Source: Gemmatimonadota bacterium (lineage in GTDB: Bacteria > Gemmatimonadota > Gemmatimonadetes > Gemmatimonadales > Gemmatimonadaceae). Taken from it: a DNA stretch of 6,145 bases. Made by a program: the position numbers and the translations under genes. Under the pieces are notes generated by a model. It made no database searches, was not told the DNA's origin, and was given only the letters and a program-made list of their open reading frames with translations. Below are positions 4,939 to 6,145 of the stretch, in pieces. The stretch lies in the NCBI GenBank assembly GCA_003131365.1, contig PKVB01000047.1, positions 1 to 6,145 of the forward strand, read 5' to 3'. Numbering within the stretch: position 1 is the stretch's first letter; every line of letters starts with the position of its first letter.

Positions 4939-5559
4939 TTAGCGGACGCCGCGGCTCGCAAGGATCCAAAACGGGTAGACCCGCGTGACGACATTTACAG
5001 TTGTCACCGGGCCCAAGTACCGGGAGTCAAAGCTTCGGTCAGATGGGGCGAGCAGCCAGATTTCGCCACGCCGTACGACGTAGGGTCCACCGACGAGCCG
5101 GGGAAGTCGTCTGCCCATCTGATCGCTAATGAGCGACCGCGAATGTAATTGCCGCCTGCCGTTCACGGTTATACCGTCGGGCGTAACCGCTACCGTGTCT
5201 CCGGGCAAGGCGGCTGCAATTTTCCCGATTGGAACCAAGCCCTCTGCGCACCGGCCCCCCTTTGGGACGTAACCTCGATCGTGTGCGAAACGTGCGATTG
5301 ATGGCGGTAGACAATATAAGACGATCGCACCGCGTTCGAGAGTTGGTGCATCGTTCATGGCGCGGTACAGTCCAATAGGCAAACTGCTCGTGAGGTTGAA
5401 ACGGAGTCCCAAGGCACTTGCGGTTGCAAGACCCGCCACAAGGGCGGTCGCGGCCAGGACCGTGTAACGGCGAAAAAAGGCCAGACCCGATCGCGCCGTG
5501 CAAAGTGCGCGAAATGCGCGACATGGGCTTAGTCTGTCGAAGCCAGAGTAAACTTTCAC
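4939..5559 (-). CDS. traF: TraF-type conjugative transfer S26 protease
   Basis: This 206-residue protein starts at GTG. Family knowledge: TraF proteases are membrane-anchored S26 (signal-peptidase-like) enzymes that cleave and, in RP4, cyclise the TrbC-type conjugative pilin. A hydrophobic segment (about 33-52) anchors it. The Ser box is SSLPIGLYR with S59 as the probable nucleophile. The Lys box is PIGKIAAALPGDTV with K113 as the probable general base. The C-terminal DSRYLGPV (about 178-185) is the usual conserved end box. The loop RGYVPKGGRCAEG before the Lys box is typical of TraF rather than of LepB. The GTG overlaps the traG stop by 4 nt (GTGA), so translation is probably coupled; only a weak GGAAA precedes it. 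Order traG-traF matches the RP4 Tra1 region. No trb pilus genes are visible. Confidence 0.9.
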   Translation of the reverse strand: MKVYSGFDRLSPCRAFRALCTARSGLAFFRRYTVLAATALVAGLATASALGLRFNLTSSLPIGLYRAMNDAPTLERGAIVLYCLPPSIARFAHDRGYVPKGGRCAEGLVPIGKIAAALPGDTVAVTPDGITVNGRRQLHSRSLISDQMGRRLPRLVGGPYVVRRGEIWLLAPSDRSFDSRYLGPVTTVNVVTRVYPFWILASRGVR

Positions 5560-6145
5560 TCAGAGATTTCCGATGCAGCGACGGGCTGATACAGCGGGTT
5601 GGGATCGCTTCGGTTGGCAAACTCCGGGTTTTCGCGGTAATTCGCCCGTGAAACCAAGAGCGGCGACCCACCTTTGACGAAAAGCAGCTCGGTGTCTCGC
5701 CCAAGCCTGCGGACCTCGTCCGGCAGGAGTAGCCGTCGGTTTCTTTCCGATACCGACAGCGCAGTTCCCTCTTGCCGTTGCGATTGCTTGCCGCGGCTTA
5801 GGCCCCGTGACTGATTTTGCGTCCTTACAAAGATCGTCGCCTCCCCCGTCATTTTGGACAAGTACTCGGCGGTGTCCCAGTCATTAGTCCCAAACGCCTG
5901 CAATACGTCGGCATTGGCTAGAAATGTGGGCCAGGTATCACCGTAGGTACTCCGCAGCTGCGACAGATCCTGCACGATGAGCCAGAAGGTGACGCCAAAT
6001 CCGCCGGCGAGACCGATGTCTCGCTGGACCGGATGCATCTTTCCCAAGTGGGCGAACTCGTCGAGCAGGAAGAGAACGCGTTCCTTTGGCTGGCCTCGTG
6101 ACCGTGCTATTGCCAACAGGGAGCACGCGATCATGATTCTCAGCC
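5556..6145 (-). CDS. traG: TraG/VirD4-type coupling protein, C-terminal part, cut by window edge
   Basis: The frame continues through the right edge, so about 195 C-terminal codons of a normally ~650-residue protein are seen. Coupling proteins are inner-membrane hexameric ATPases that pass the relaxase-DNA complex to the type IV secretion channel. LFLLDEFAHLGKM is the Walker B/DEF-x-x-LG region. It is followed by the conserved FWLIVQDLSQLRSTYGD, FLANADVLQAFGTNDWDTAEYLSKMTGEATI and LLPDEVRRLGRDTELLFVKGG segments, as in RP4 TraG. The Walker A and N-terminal membrane helices lie outside the window. An internal ATG at 6134-6132 should not be taken as the start because the homologous region continues upstream. 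The stop TGA overlaps the GTG of traF, which suggests a traG-traF operon. Assignment is firm at family level. Confidence 0.93.
   Translation of the reverse strand, partial: LRIMIACSLLAIARSRGQPKERVLFLLDEFAHLGKMHPVQRDIGLAGGFGVTFWLIVQDLSQLRSTYGDTWPTFLANADVLQAFGTNDWDTAEYLSKMTGEATIFVRTQNQSRGLSRGKQSQRQEGTALSVSERNRRLLLPDEVRRLGRDTELLFVKGGSPLLVSRANYRENPEFANRSDPNPLYQPVAASEISE

Overview
The window looks like part of an integrative conjugative element (or a conjugative plasmid) from a Gram-negative bacterium of moderately high GC. A partial tyrosine-recombinase gene and a partial conjugation module lie at opposite ends. Between them are a plasmid/ICE-type short RadC gene, regulators and a secreted protein of unknown function. 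RP4/Tn4371-type elements carry the same set of functions. The 239-residue secreted protein resembles hypothetical proteins I associate loosely with Gemmatimonadota or Acidobacteriota. That is recollection only, so the host phylum is left open.

Layout, left to right; every convincing gene except the small Cro/C1-type one is on the minus strand. 1-557: N-terminal part of an integrase, cut by the left edge. 569-997: a small MerR/excisionase-type HTH gene starting at TTG, 11 nt upstream of the integrase. 998-1230: a non-coding stretch unusually rich in inverted repeats. 1231-1719: short RadC-family JAB/MPN protein. 1719-2690: AraC-type regulator with a degenerate receiver-like N-terminus, sharing one base (TAATG) with radC. 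2691-3052: a divergent control region. 3053-3268 (+): 71-residue Cro/C1-type repressor-like gene. 3269-3898: poorly explained DNA with one weak coding candidate. 3899-4618: secreted or anchored 239-residue protein. 4619-4938: non-coding. 4939-5559: TraF-type S26 protease. 5556-6145: C-terminal part of a TraG/VirD4 coupling protein, cut by the right edge and coupled to traF by a 4-nt GTGA overlap.

The most informative new structure is the control region 2703-3013. Four copies of a 13-bp dyad (consensus ATAAAYCATTTAT) sit on two divergent sigma70-type promoters. Two copies touch the strong minus promoter (TTGACT-17-TATATT) that reads into the AraC-like/radC pair. One covers a perfect TATAAT that reads into the Cro/C1-type gene. 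One lies in the minus leader just before the ribosome binding site. The simplest model is that the small HTH protein represses both itself and the regulator-radC operon, forming a control switch for the element. A second item is the hairpin-rich intergenic stretch 1086-1215, whose role is not clear from sequence alone.
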